Assembly (NCBI GenBank): GCA_963580455.1 | Contig: OY756958.1 | Location: forward strand, 24,068,501 to 24,132,500 | Direction: 5' to 3' | Origin: Euonymus europaeus | Lineage: Eukaryota; Streptophyta; Magnoliopsida; Celastrales; Celastraceae | Length of the DNA: 64,000 nucleotides | Shown: one piece after another, positions 11,061 to 22,520 of the stretch | Layout of the letters: each line of letters opens with the position of its first letter | Position numbering within the stretch: position 1 is the stretch's first letter | The notes under the pieces: model-generated | Database searches by the model: none | Seen by the model: the letters and a program-made list of their open reading frames with translations, nothing else | What the model was told of the DNA's origin: nothing | Made by a program: the position numbers and the translations under genes

Positions 11061-12688
11061 TATCGACAACCGCCACACCAATTGTTCAAATGAAAAACGT
11101 CTCCATCATGGAACGACGCCAATCTAGAGTTAAATGACGCGAATTCTCCGCCGATCAATATATAGCGTCGCTGCTACCGCACCCATTCCAATTTCTAAAA
11201 GGGCTACACGAAAGCCACAATGATAACTCATAAAGATAATATGTGATGCCTGTGACCATAGTAATGGGCTTGACCATAGTGTAGGCCCAATTTGGCCCAT
11301 AAGTAAGCAACGCACTCGATCCAAATCCGGAGAGTATTTAACAGAGGAAGCTGTAATAATAATAATGTGTTATCAAAACTTGTAATCAGAATCAACAAAA
11401 AAAAGTTGCTCTGTCGATCACAGGCAGCTTTAAGCTTTACACAGCAAATAATTGCAAAGAAACCAATTACCAATGAGTGACTTTTTACAGTTCCCATAAC
11501 CACTAGTCTTGACACTAATTTTCTTCTTCAACCTTTTCAATTAGAGATGGCAGCCATCATCGCAGGGACGAAGAGAAGAGATTCCCAGGACAAGAACTAT
11601 AGAATCATTCTGCACCAGCTTTCCAATTAACTTGGTGTATAATTATGACTCTTTTTTCTCTGTCAATTACTCCGTTGACAAACATGGAAATCGTGTATAT
11701 ATATAAAGCTCTTTAATTATAAAATGTCAACCTCAATCTTAAACTATGAGTGGAAGAGACGGCACCGTGTTATGTACTGCGGGTAAACACTGCAGTTTCG
11801 GCTGTAGAACCTTGGATAATCACAGCTGCATATGGCATGCCATGGTCTCACCCAATTGGCTACTAGTTTTTCAATAAATCTGAGCTAAATTAGGGCAGGA
11901 TCTTTTGTCTACATGGTTTCTCTGATGAAACTTTCTCTCTTTTTTACCATGAAATGCTAGGTCAATCTGGTTGGGTGCACTGAGATTTCCTCTCTATGTT
12001 GTGTTTGTGTGTAAAATCAATGCTTTATTGAATGAAATGAAAAATAGTGGTAGCCATTACCAATGGATTGGATTCAAAATATTATATACTTTTTTACTTT
12101 CAATTTTAATTGTCACATTTTTTATAAAAAAATGCACACTTTTTCAAATTTTTGTATACTTTTCATTTTCTATTTTTTCTAACTAATCATTCAAAGACCG
12201 ACCAGACACTAGAGTCATGATTGGGTTAGTCTAAAGAGATGTTGAGCTAGCTAGAGATGTTGAGCTAGCATGACCAATTAATTAATACTTGGTTAATGGT
12301 TAGTTGAAGCAAAGATTCTTGTCTTGCGAGTATCAGATCATAATCATGCATACTAATTAACTTGTGTTTCTTACACTATTAGTTAAGAATGATTTATTGA
12401 ACCATTAATTAACCTTGTGGGACATGGGCACATTGACATACTGTATGTATCATGAGTTGAGAATTGAGATGAGCTAAATTAAGCTCACGTGAGCTTGACG
12501 TATTTTGTCAAAACCGGATTGGCTGTAACCCAAAAAATCTTACGTCTCTCTCCAAGTTTTGACCCACTCGTGTATATAGAGAAACTGAAACAACATCCGC
12601 TAGATTGAGCCAGATATGGAAAAAAAAAGTATAAACCTGCCAGTTTGAGGTTCTACTTATAGTAGCTAGTGACCAAGCATATGGGACA

Positions 12689-12690
<2 letters not shown>
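11061..12690. other. Intergenic; upstream region of the SUPERMAN gene
   Basis: No coding family recognised. It contains short direct repeats such as GATGTTGAGCTAGC (about 12238 and 12255) and many AATTAATTA tracts. The proximal few hundred bases presumably carry the promoter of the zinc-finger gene at 12987. Confidence 0.4.

Positions 12691-12770
<80 letters not shown>
12691..12770. repeat. Compound microsatellite (CT)33(GT)7
   Basis: An uninterrupted run of 33 CT units (12691-12756) is followed by seven GT units (12757-12770). It lies about 220 bp before the SUPERMAN start codon, in the promoter or untranslated leader. Long CT/GA tracts in plant leaders can bind GAGA-type BPC proteins. Length is likely to vary between alleles. 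Confidence 0.97.
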
Positions 12771-12771
<1 letters not shown>

Positions 12772-12850
12772 GGATTTTGAGCTGCTTTTGATGAGCTTTC
12801 TCTCTGCACAGTTCATCATTCATCTCTCTTGGAGATCCAAAAACCCTAAG

Positions 12851-12952
12851 GTCAGTTTCATAATTTTTATATTTTGTTTTGTTGGGTTTTATTATTTTAT
12901 TTTGATATGATTTGAGTGAGACTGTGGTGTGTCTTTATTGATTTCTTTTTAG
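12851..12952 (+). other. Probable intron in the 5' leader of SUP
   Basis: A donor (AAG|GTCAGT) at 12851 and a pyrimidine-rich acceptor (TTTCTTTTTAG) ending at 12952 bracket 102 bp of T-rich sequence. Removing it leaves a short leader before the ATG at 12987. This is inferred from splice consensus only. Confidence 0.5.
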
Positions 12953-12986
12953 GTTTGACTGAAACAAAAAAGGAGAACAACAAAAA

Positions 12987-13688
12987 ATGGAGAAAAAAAG
13001 TTTGAAAGATCAATATGGTGTTGTTGCTAGTAGTAGTAGTAATACTAGTAGAGGCATTATTAGAGATTGCAACTACAACCACCACAACGACAGGATGGTT
13101 ACAGATTCATGGTATGGAGAAGACAATCGTCTTTCTAGGTTTTCGTGGCCTCCAAGATCTTACACCTGTAGCTTTTGCAAGAGAGAATTTAGATCTGCTC
13201 AAGCACTTGGTGGACACATGAATGTTCATAGGAGAGACCGAGCGAGGCTAAGACAATATTCACCTCCAACTCCAAGAGATGTTGTTCATCATGGTCATGG
13301 TCAGTGCCCTAAATTACTTAACCTTGACCTCAGCCCTAAATGTGCTAACCCTAATTTCACCACTTCTTCCTCATCATCAACATCATTGGCTTTTCCTCCT
13401 ATTTCCTCTTACGCATTACCTTCTTTGGTTTCTCCTTCTTCTACGTCAATTGGTGAGAAGAAGATTTGGGATCATGATCATTTGAACCCTAAAAGCGCAG
13501 ATTTGGGGAGGAAGATGAAGAGTGCGAGACCATTTTTTGGGGATGTCGACCAAGAATTTAAGGGCTTTACAAGTGGAGATGAGTGTAAGATACTCGAGAA
13601 GGCTGAGATTGTTAGATTGGACTTGGAGATTGGTCTGATCAGTGAATCAAAGGAGGATTTAGACCTGGAGCTTCGATTAGGGTACTAA
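12987..13688 (+). CDS. SUP: SUPERMAN-type C2H2 zinc-finger transcriptional repressor
   Basis: An intronless coding region of 233 residues. The single C2H2 finger is at residues 59-81 (Cys61, Cys64, His77, His81) with the plant QALGGH signature. The block [20 protein letters not shown] and the following [13 protein letters not shown] are nearly identical to Arabidopsis SUPERMAN. A serine-rich middle is followed by a conserved C-terminal stretch ([20 protein letters not shown]) and a terminal EAR repression motif, [13 protein letters not shown] is a nuclear repressor that limits stamen number and sets the stamen/carpel boundary. This protein is slightly longer than the 204-residue Arabidopsis protein, mainly at the N-terminus. 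A leader intron and a long CT repeat lie upstream. A second, related finger gene follows at 20.5 kb and ETR2 at 27 kb, as in Arabidopsis, which supports orthology. Confidence 0.95.
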   Translation: MEKKSLKDQYGVVASSSSNTSRGIIRDCNYNHHNDRMVTDSWYGEDNRLSRFSWPPRSYTCSFCKREFRSAQALGGHMNVHRRDRARLRQYSPPTPRDVVHHGHGQCPKLLNLDLSPKCANPNFTTSSSSSTSLAFPPISSYALPSLVSPSSTSIGEKKIWDHDHLNPKSADLGRKMKSARPFFGDVDQEFKGFTSGDECKILEKAEIVRLDLEIGLISESKEDLDLELRLGY

Positions 13689-14597
13689 TTAACAACGACT
13701 CTTATAGGTCTAATATTTCGTGGAGTTTGAGATCATTACAAGCTGCAGTTAAACCTATACCACTACCGCTAGTACTCAGAGCTCAATCAACATGAAGATT
13801 ATGTATGGAGGAGAGAGATGCTCAATGTGTAAGAGTACAAGTCCATTAGTATTTACTAATTTCAAGTTAATTTGCACCTTAATGTACTTATATATCCCCG
13901 ATCAGAGTATGTCATTTTGATTAATTTTGCTTCTCTTGGCATCTGTTTTTCTTCCTTAATTTATGGATAAATAACAGCTTCTGCTTAATATATCATAATC
14001 ATTGTCTATGTTATTGTGAATTTATGATGACTTTAGTTCTTCAGTTGTGAATGGTAATTAATAAACTATTGATTAGAGAGGGACTTTACATTATTTCATT
14101 CTCAAAAGCTATATATATCTCTCCTTTTTAATTATTGATTTATCGATTATGGTTACTCGTTCGTGTTTCTTGTTGGGTTAACTGCAACTTAACAACACAA
14201 GCTTTGTATGGTTTAACTAAGCAAGAAAGTAACAAATTTTTAACTTTTCTGACCTCCTAATTTTGTACTTATATTAATAGCCACTCCAAAGAGAAACCCC
14301 AGACCTCCAATTTGGTTAGAATTATTTGGAAAGCTATGTGAAATTTCAAATGATAAAAAGAAGAGAAGATAATAATTAGTCTATTAATAATTAATTAATT
14401 GAGTTATATATCTTGCTCTTGCAACATGATCACGTGCAAACTGTCCCAGTTAAATGAGTTAAGATGTCTAGCATCAATTTGACGGTCACCAACATCATGA
14501 TCTCAAGACCTAATTAACGTAAGATAACAACTAATGAAACAAGACAGGTGGATTATGCAAGGATCGGAAAGGTTGGTACATGAATTGAAGTGATATG
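13689..14597. other. 3' flank of SUP, no gene
   Basis: AT-rich sequence with no recognisable coding segment. The first 250 bp are presumably 3' untranslated region. Ordinary plant spacer otherwise. Confidence 0.4.
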
Positions 14598-14712
14598 CTT
14601 GAGTAACCCTTTTTTTTTTTGAAAGGCAATGCAGAATATATATAAAACAAGAGGGAGGGAACAATAGGGCATCATGGAAGATGGCCTAAGGATTGCACTT
14701 GAGTAACCCTTT
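14598..14712 (-). mobile_element. Tiny LINE/SINE 3'-end insertion with 15-bp TSD
   Basis: The 15-mer CTTGAGTAACCCTTT occurs at 14598-14612 and again at 14698-14712. Between them is an insert of about 85 bp that begins on the plus strand with a T run, meaning a poly(A) tail on the minus strand. This is target-primed retroposition: a poly(A) end plus a long target duplication. The insert is far too short to code. Its sequence next to the tail recalls the 3' ends of the other LINE copies here, but its family is not certain. Confidence 0.8.
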
Positions 14713-17290
14713 GATTATTGTAGATGTACGCATGTAGAAATTGAACCATTTAATTAGTGAGCTAGGGTTCTAGTGGAATTTTATTGGACAATTATTGCTT
14801 ACTTGGTGTGTAGATATTTTGTCCTTCTTTTAATAATCAAAAATAATATCATATAAAATTTCTTTTTTCGATGTGAACTTAAACCCGAGTCATCAAATTT
14901 GTGTCAAATTTCTCACCGTAGGCAAGGTACACAAGCTAGCAAACTAGCTATTGTAAGTGTTCATTAAATAAATTAGTTTTGACATTAAATACTCATCATG
15001 AGAGCATGCATTAGAACTAGGGGAAGGATCATTGCGCTGAGTAGCTATGTATATAGCTAGACTATGTTGAAGGAAAAAGATATATTTGTTTTGGATTGTT
15101 TGAAACCTACAAAACAAACAAAAGACCGAGGAAAACTGACTTCCATAAACATTTTGACAAGTCATTTTCCGCACATTCAGCTTACACTTTATATGAATCA
15201 ATGATGATACCATTTCATTATTGCATTGGAACCAAGTTCCAACACACACCAATTTATACTTATGACGACACCGTTTCACTATAAGTTCTGAGATAAGGGA
15301 AAGCAAAAACCTTTAGATATGAATCATAACATGCTTTTCACAGGCATATAGTGTAAATATGCCGGAAAGAGATTTTTCACACATCTTTATTTGCACAATT
15401 ATAGTACTCTCTTTGTTCACAGTACAAATAATGATTAAAAATGAAAGATTTCATGTAGAGGGGATGTATCTAAGCAATCTCTGTGTTCATTCAGTACTAT
15501 AGCATAGCATGGTTTGATTGCTTTGACAATAGCAAATTGTGAGAATACGTATATATATATTTGGTGCGGGGTGTGAATTGTGATTGGATGGTTTTCCCCA
15601 AAATGTGATGGGTTTGCATGTTCCCGACAATGTGCTGGTGTGAAATGGTATGATGACTTTTCCTTAAATAGAATGAGAAGTCGAGGTCAGTTCAAAGCAT
15701 TTCAGAGACACCAACTCTTTCCCAACATAGTACTCAGTCAAGGCAGAGACACACATACTAACAAACCTATCCAACATTGTTTGTCGTTCCTTACATTTGA
15801 ATTCAACATCGTTCTATTTTATTCTAATCTTTTATGGATTTTTTTCACATTTTTTTAAAGAATAATTCAGGTAACAAAAGGTCCAAAGGATATTTCAATC
15901 TGCATATTGGTAAAAGCATTTGAAAATAAGTTTTGACACTGCAACCAAACAAACAAGAAAATAATTAATGCATCCGTGAATCGCTAGCGTTTGTGTTTGA
16001 TAAATCGCTAATGATAAAGTTAAAAGCAAAAATTATGTCTAACAGAATATAAGCTAGTGTAGAGACTAATATCTGAAAGTATGTTGACATAGTATAAACT
16101 GATGTAGACGCTCAACCAAACATATTAGTCTATTTTTTATAATAAAAAAAATGATGGGGTTTATGTAGTGCCAACGCCATAATTAATGAAAATCTAGTTT
16201 CATAATTAACCAACGTGTTTCATTCCCGGCCGACTCGACCAGACGACTCACTTGAATCTCTTCAATCTCTCTAACATGCATGATTCAAGGTGAAGTGAAA
16301 GAAAGTTGAAACCATATTTTAAATGTTTTGAAACTTTAAATCATATTAATGACATCTCTCTTATGAGTTATGACCATATGTCTAGCTGTTAGTTCAGATA
16401 CTGAAATGTGATCGAGTACAATTAATACAACCTCGATCATGAAGGCTGAAGACCACGTCATGTTCTTATCATTACACATATATACTGCAGGGTCTTTTAG
16501 CTAGATTTCTGGCAATATATGTTGCAAGACAAATGGACCAACTAATGCTGTGCAATTATTACACAAAATGCCACATCGCTGCTGCTTCAGATTCTGTTCA
16601 AGAATCAATTCCTTGGTACAATCAAACCCCTGCCACCTCTAAAAACTGCCACAGCACGATTGACTTCATCCGACGAGGTTTTATCTATTTTAAAAGAAAA
16701 TGTGTTCATATTTGCAATAACTTTTTCCTTGGAATTTTCTAACCAGGTTATTGAATGTTGGGTATTTTTTTTGTGGTTAGAGTTATTTTTTAGGTGCACC
16801 AGATCATTCAGAAACTTTGAAAGACTCACCACACTTGGGATTTATCTCTTGTGATGTTCATTCATCTATCTTATAAAAAAACTAATTAACTCAACATATG
16901 AGAAATGTGTTGTTTTTGCATCATCTAAAGAGGTGATTAGAACTTAATTTCTAATTTACAATGCAGCTTAACTACCAATAATGAGCAGCTTTTCTTGACT
17001 ATCGCCGATGATTGAATTCATCAGTTCATGCTTTGCAAAAGAGTGTGGGAGGAGTAAACGTACAATGGGTTTAATTAACTTTAATTTTTGTACTTAACCT
17101 GAGTCTTTTTAATTCAAGCATTGAATGTGAGAACTTGCTCAATTTTCAATTTCTGCACTTCTTCTAATGTAGACAATTTCTGCCCAACAAATAGTAGGGG
17201 TATTGTCTCAAGTTGAGTCATAGGCTCATGTGAATTTTATCCTTAAAAAATCTCAAGTGTTTTGAAGTTGGGCACATCTTATTAATTTAA
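14713..17290. other. Intergenic, no gene recognised
   Basis: Several open frames exist, but none resembles a known protein and none has convincing splice context. The stretch is AT-rich with scattered TATATA tracts. Confidence 0.35.
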
Positions 17291-17296
17291 TAGGAT

Positions 17297-17715
17297 TCCT
17301 AACACTCTCCTATATATGTGAACTCCTACGAGACTCAATAAGTGGATTAGACGGGTTAAGATATATTATTTGGTACCCCTGATCTTATGGGTGAGGGTGG
17401 TATCTCTAACAGTCTCCCGCACATTTTAATTCATACAATACCTAATAAGTAGACTAGACGGGTTATTAGGATCTATCATGTAGCACCCCCTGACCTTATG
17501 AATGAGGGGTATTCCTGACACTCCCCTGCACATGAGAACTCATACAAGACCCAATAAATAGACTAACTAGACGGGTTTAGGATCTATCATGTGATCCCCT
17601 GATTTTATGGGTGAGGGGTATTCCTAACACTCCCCGACAGTATTTGTGAGCTCATACGAGACCCAACAAGTAGATTAGATGGATTAGGGTCTATCATTGT
17701 ACCCCTCATGCACCT
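17297..17715. repeat. Four diverged tandem copies of a ~110-bp unit
   Basis: Copies start at about 17297, 17408, 17518 and 17626. Each has the order ACACTC(T/C)CC..., CTCATACGAGACCCAA, TAGATTAGACGGGTT, GGATCTATCAT, ACCCCTGATCTTATGGGTGA, GGGGTATTCCT. Identity between copies is imperfect, so the array is old. Related sequence on both sides (GACACATTAATTAA at about 17930 and GGGCACATCTTATTAATTTAA at 17272) suggests the array is the core of a larger repeat element. Confidence 0.85.
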
Positions 17716-18900
17716 AGTTGACGATCCATATCTAAAAGGCCCATAAGTGACCCAAATGTCATCTGGTGGAGGTCTCGAAGACAAAACAAATGCCCTGATA
17801 CCATGTGATGATTTGGAGAAATGGTAACCAAAATGATAGACCAACACACATTTGAAATATTGTCCCGTATTTGGTGAAAACTCATTTGAGCTTTATCCCT
17901 AAAATGTCCCTAAAATGTTTTGAGATTGGACACATTAATTAAATGAAAATCCCACATCTAAGTTCTAACTGATGTGATTTTCCTAACTGCAGCCTCGCCT
18001 TGACTCAACAAATGCTGTATATATAATTATATACACACATGCAAGTGCCACGAAGAGCTAGTGAGGGAAGCCCCACAAGTAGATGGTGAAAGTATAAATT
18101 GTAGAGATGACTAGAGAAGAAGAAAGGAGAGACAAATAAGAGGGAGATGAAGATACCAATCTATCTATTTTTGTGCAAGTGAGAGCGCATAGCGATGGCA
18201 TGGCATAAAGCCATGCTATGCCCCGGTCGGCGCACATCGCAGTCGTCCAAAGTCTATACCACTCTCACTCTTCTTAACTTTTTGTTCTTCACATCACCAT
18301 CACTTTCATCAATTACACTTTTTACAACTGTTAATCAATTTCTTTACTCACTAAACAATTTTTAAATTTTTAAATGTAGTGGGGCAGATTCTCATGCTAA
18401 AAAAGGAAAAACATCTAGATAAGTTTTACTCCAATAGCCTAAATCAAAAGGCCCAACAGTAAGGGCCCATATTAGGAGCAACAATAGATTCATATTTCCA
18501 GCACTTCCATATATTATTGGGCCTTTGAAGAAGGGACCAAGCCCATATTTTATTTGAGGGATATGTTTCTATTTTCTAATCTCATATAAGAAAAAGATAC
18601 AGTAGGCTTGATTGTTGATTTTAGGCGGCGGCTGGCTGAACTATTTTGGAAGGTGAAATTGTAGGTAGGTCTATTTGATAGAATTTATTAAGGTTAATAT
18701 AAGTCATTTAAATTTGTTTGTAATCAAGTTTAGTTATTAGTTTTTTTAATAATTAATTTGAATTTTATTTTCTGGATTCATGATATGGTTTGAGGCTTTC
18801 AAGAAAAATACATGTTAAATGAAGAAATTTTAATTTAGAAAAATATATTAATTTCTTTATTCTAATTAATTATTTTACTATTTTAATCAATATGCTGACC
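17716..18900. other. Intergenic, no gene recognised
   Basis: AT-rich spacer between two tandem arrays. A GC-richer part near 18180-18250 contains a CATGGCATGGCATAAAGCCATG-like palindromic cluster. No coding segment is seen. Confidence 0.35.
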
Positions 18901-19165
18901 ATACACGAGTCTGTTAGGGTTTAGCGAATTCATTCCCTTTAGGATTTAATACTTATTGTTTAGGTTACAACATGAAAATCTGATATACGAGCTCGTTAGG
19001 GTTTAGCGAATCCGTTCCCCTTAGAGTTTAGTACTTATTATTTAGGTTACAACATAAAAATACAATACATGAGCTCGTTAGGATTTAGCGAATTTATTCA
19101 TCTTTGGATTTAACACTTATTATTTAAGTTACAACACGAAAATACAATACACGAGCCCGTTAGAC
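18901..19165. repeat. Three-plus tandem copies of an 82-bp unit
   Basis: The marker ACGAG(T/C)(C)CGTTAG recurs at 18905, 18987, 19069 and 19151, exactly 82 bp apart. Each unit carries GTTAGGGTTTAGCGAAT, then TTAGGATTTAATACTTATT, then TAGGTTACAACA(T/C)GAAAAT. The array ends in a partial fourth unit. It has no coding content. Confidence 0.9.
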
Positions 19166-20527
19166 TTTCAACAAAAAAATTTAGTGGATTTTAAAATTCA
19201 TAAGTTCTATTTTATTATAGAATCGGGCTCCAAATCTCCTTATTTAGAATTGTATACTGGTATTCATCAAAAGCCCAAAGATCGATGAGGCCCAAACTTG
19301 TCTGGACTCTGGAGCTTTTTTGATGATACCAAGCCCATAGAGACTTGACTCTGCAGCACATTCTAGGCGACTCTGTGGCTCTTGGATTGGAGCATCCGAA
19401 GACAAATCCCAACGTAACCAAAATATCTCCATTTATAAAACTGTACAATATATACAACATATTTTTGGAAAAAAGAGAGATGGATGAGATTCAAAATTAC
19501 ATAAGATTAAAATTATTAATAAAATTATTTGAGATTTGTAAATTAATACAACTTCCAGAAGACTCGCCAAAAATTTTGACATCACACGTGGATATCACAT
19601 ATACGATGTTTTTTTATTATTATTATGTAGGAATATATTGTTGCAAGAACATTACATTCATGATGACGAGGCATGCCACATCACAGATTTTTTCCAAACA
19701 ATTATATAGCGAAGACTCCTATGCATGATCTTCTTCGAAGTCCTCGTAATTTTCGCAAAAAACACAATTCTACAACAACTACATATAATAATGAAGCCGC
19801 TTTAATTTGATACCATATGGGACACAAAAATATTGAGTAATTAAATTATGTGTCCGGAAAATTTTCCAATCAATTTTAATTAATTAAATAGAATTCGCTA
19901 AGTCGGCTAAAGCATAATTAATGAACTGTCACTAATTAGGCATGCGCTAATATATTCATACAACACTCACGTTGTTGTCATTGACAAGACTAAGATTACT
20001 TCCATTTTGTGTTGTCGTAAATTGATTGGCCGTCTTATTATCCCAAAAGAGCATAAATTGCTAAACATGTAAGCCACCGGAAAAAACATTTGGCATGAAA
20101 CTATTTTAATTTCCAGTTGAAATTAATTAAGAGAGAGACACAGGCATATATAGGATTAGGGTGCAAGAGAGAGACCACCATAAACATAATTTTTATAAAA
20201 AAAAAACTGTACGAGATAGGGAAAACATCAAGGCATGAAAGCTACATGAGCCAAACTACACATATAGTAGTTAAAATTAAATTAAGTGAATAATTATTGA
20301 TCCATCACAAAGCCGACTAGAACAATAAATCCAAATAGCAAAAGCCAAACAGTGCTCTATATTACTCACAATTACTCAGACGGAGTGGCAATGCCTATGC
20401 CATCTTATTGTCTCTATATTTCAATTCACTCTGTCTACACCTTCTCCTCTCTCTCTCTACATATAAAACCCTATCTCCCTGTCTCTATTGCCATATATGA
20501 TGTATTCAACTTGGCTGATCAGAGGCT
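19166..20527. other. Intergenic; upstream region of the second zinc-finger gene
   Basis: No coding family recognised. Open frames at 19.2-19.7 kb look random. A pyrimidine-rich stretch with CTCTCTCTCTAC near 20446 probably belongs to the leader of the gene at 20528. Confidence 0.35.
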
Positions 20528-21082
20528 ATGGAATCTGAAAAATACAGAAACAATTCAGAGTCTTCGAGCGAAGAAGATGATCAAATCAAAGGCGACAGGA
20601 CCTCGAAAAAGCAATCCTATGCGTGCACCTTCTGCAATAGAGGCTTCACAAATGCTCAAGCCTTAGGTGGTCATATGAACATGCATCGCAAAGATCGCGC
20701 CAAGGCAAAGCAAACCGACAGTAATTCTTCCATATTCAACGAGGAATACTTGTACCCCACCTATTCTCCGTATGTTACAAGCGAATCCTCGTCATCACCA
20801 AACAAGTACTATCCGATGAATAGTTTTGAGGATCAAAGGAATTACATGTGTTTCCAGTTGCCGCAGGCGGCTGCAGTTTACGGCGTTTCAAGAGCCCGTT
20901 ATGGTTGTTTTAATCAGCAGGAGCAAAACAGTTTTCACGTCACGAGGTCTCCAGTTTTGAGTAGTGATCAAGAGCAGCATTGGGGAGCGAATTTGAGCTT
21001 GCAGGTTGGATCGAATAACGTAGAGGGTCTTGTCCAGGATAATGAATTGGATTTGGAGCTTCGACTTGGTAATGGTCGATAG
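20528..21082 (+). CDS. URO: SUPERMAN-family C2H2 zinc-finger repressor, URO/TAC1-like
   Basis: An intronless coding region of 184 residues. One C2H2 finger at residues 31-53 (Cys33, Cys36, His49, His53) reads [23 protein letters not shown], followed by RKDRAKAK. This is closer to the TAC1/URO branch ([10 protein letters not shown]) than to SUP itself ([10 protein letters not shown]). The C-terminus has the EAR motif ELDLELRLG. The acidic, serine-rich N-terminus (SESSSEEDD) precedes the finger. It probably acts as a nuclear repressor. The symbol rests mainly on position between SUP and ETR2, where Arabidopsis has URO (UPRIGHT ROSETTE, At3g23140), so TAC1-like is the alternative. Confidence 0.85.
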   Translation: MESEKYRNNSESSSEEDDQIKGDRTSKKQSYACTFCNRGFTNAQALGGHMNMHRKDRAKAKQTDSNSSIFNEEYLYPTYSPYVTSESSSSPNKYYPMNSFEDQRNYMCFQLPQAAAVYGVSRARYGCFNQQEQNSFHVTRSPVLSSDQEQHWGANLSLQVGSNNVEGLVQDNELDLELRLGNGR

Positions 21083-22029
21083 TGTAGGCGCTTAAGATAA
21101 TGATAACTTATATGCATTCTCTCTTGTGTTGCAGAACTATATATATGAAATTAAGGTATGATCAAAAGGGGTTCTTTAATTAATTTAAATATATATATAG
21201 ACACACACATCCATTGAAAGTGTTGCATTTAGTACAAGTTTAAAAGCAAACCCATCCTCTCTCTCTCTCTCTCTCTGTGTTATAATTACTTCAGTACTGC
21301 CCTTAATCTGTTCATATAAAATAATTTTTCTTTCTTTGTGGATGATTTGTAACTTTGAATGGCTTATTTTTGGAAGAAAATCGACATGGAATCTTTTTTA
21401 GTTTCTGAAAATTTTGTCAAGGAAGCCGTCCGAGGATAGTCATAGAGTAGTTCCTACAGGAATATGTTGGCGATTGAATTATATATATATATGGATTGCG
21501 TGATTTCTGTGTTTGTGTCTTGACGTCAAAATGTATGTTTGTGTTTTAAGTTGTTGGGCCTGTTCTGATGGTTTCGTGGCTCTAGTAGAAGTGTATGCCA
21601 AGTTGCCAACTTTCAAATCGGACTGGATAATTTTTTATCACTCAAAGCCCACTAATATAGTCGAAAATTTTGAAATGAGAGAGAAGGCCCATATAAAGCC
21701 CAATCTGATAAGTGGAAAGTGAAACTCGTGGACCAGGATAATCTACGCATGACGATTGATTGGCCCAATATGACCCAACATATCGGTACAAGTGTAGTGA
21801 AGGACTACAGCACTGAAGCCATGGTCACTTATCTATTCTCTCTTTTGGGTTGATAAATCGTGTCAATTTTATTAATAAAAGAAAATTAGAAAAGATGAAC
21901 CATATGAGTCAGTAAAGCAGACTACGAGGTCCTGGCGGAGTAACTCCTCAACCACCCAAAGCAACCACAAAAAATGAAAAAACTCACCTAAATCCTTACA
22001 AACTGAAACAAATGGCCTTTTTTTGTTAT
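21083..22029. other. 3' flank of the URO-like gene, no gene
   Basis: It contains a short (CT)10 run followed by GTGT at 21257-21280, the same compound order as the longer repeat before SUP, and TATATA tracts. No coding family is seen. Confidence 0.4.
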
Positions 22030-22520
22030 CGAAAAGAAGGAGCAAAAGATTTTGTTCTTGCTCTTTGGTGCTATAATTTGGACGATTTGGATCAAAAGTA
22101 ATGAATCTATTCTCAACAGCAAATCTCCTAATTGGGCTAATGTGCATTATTTAATTTTCATTAGATTTAGGATTTGGTTAAAAGCTTTGGATCTTGATTT
22201 ACCTTTCACTGGGTCTGAACTTTTGATCTCCTCGGATGGTCTGAAGCTTAGTTCTAATCTTCCTAGAGTCACGACTCACCAGGCCTATGTCCTATTGGGT
22301 GGCTCTTTCTCAGGGAAATACCAAATGGAACACAGATGGCTCGGTCAAGAGCTTAACTGCTCTGGAGTAGGAGGTGTTGAGAGATAAGCAACCAAAAAAA
22401 ATTTGTGCATCTTCTTAAATCCGATTCTAACACAGCCGAACTTAAAGATATCAGATTAGCCTTGGAGATTTCCAAACAGTATGGCTTGCAGAATAAGGGT
22501 CCTATTTTTGACTAAAAACA
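22030..22520 (+). pseudogene. LINE C-terminal region with RNase H remnant
   Basis: The plus strand shows a plant L1-type tail: a WTIWIKSNESI segment (end of the zf-RVT region), then, across frameshifts, W.TDGSV, CSGVGGVERD and SDSNTAELKDIRLALEISKQYGLQNKG, which is the middle of an RNase H type-1 fold. The catalytic order D..E can be followed, but the frame is broken several times. It is 5'-truncated and inactive. Confidence 0.7.

Noticed and set aside
12508..12819. Minus-strand frame rich in alternating Arg-Glu upstream of SUP
   Set aside because: It is only the translation of the CT microsatellite; there is no coding evidence outside the repeat.
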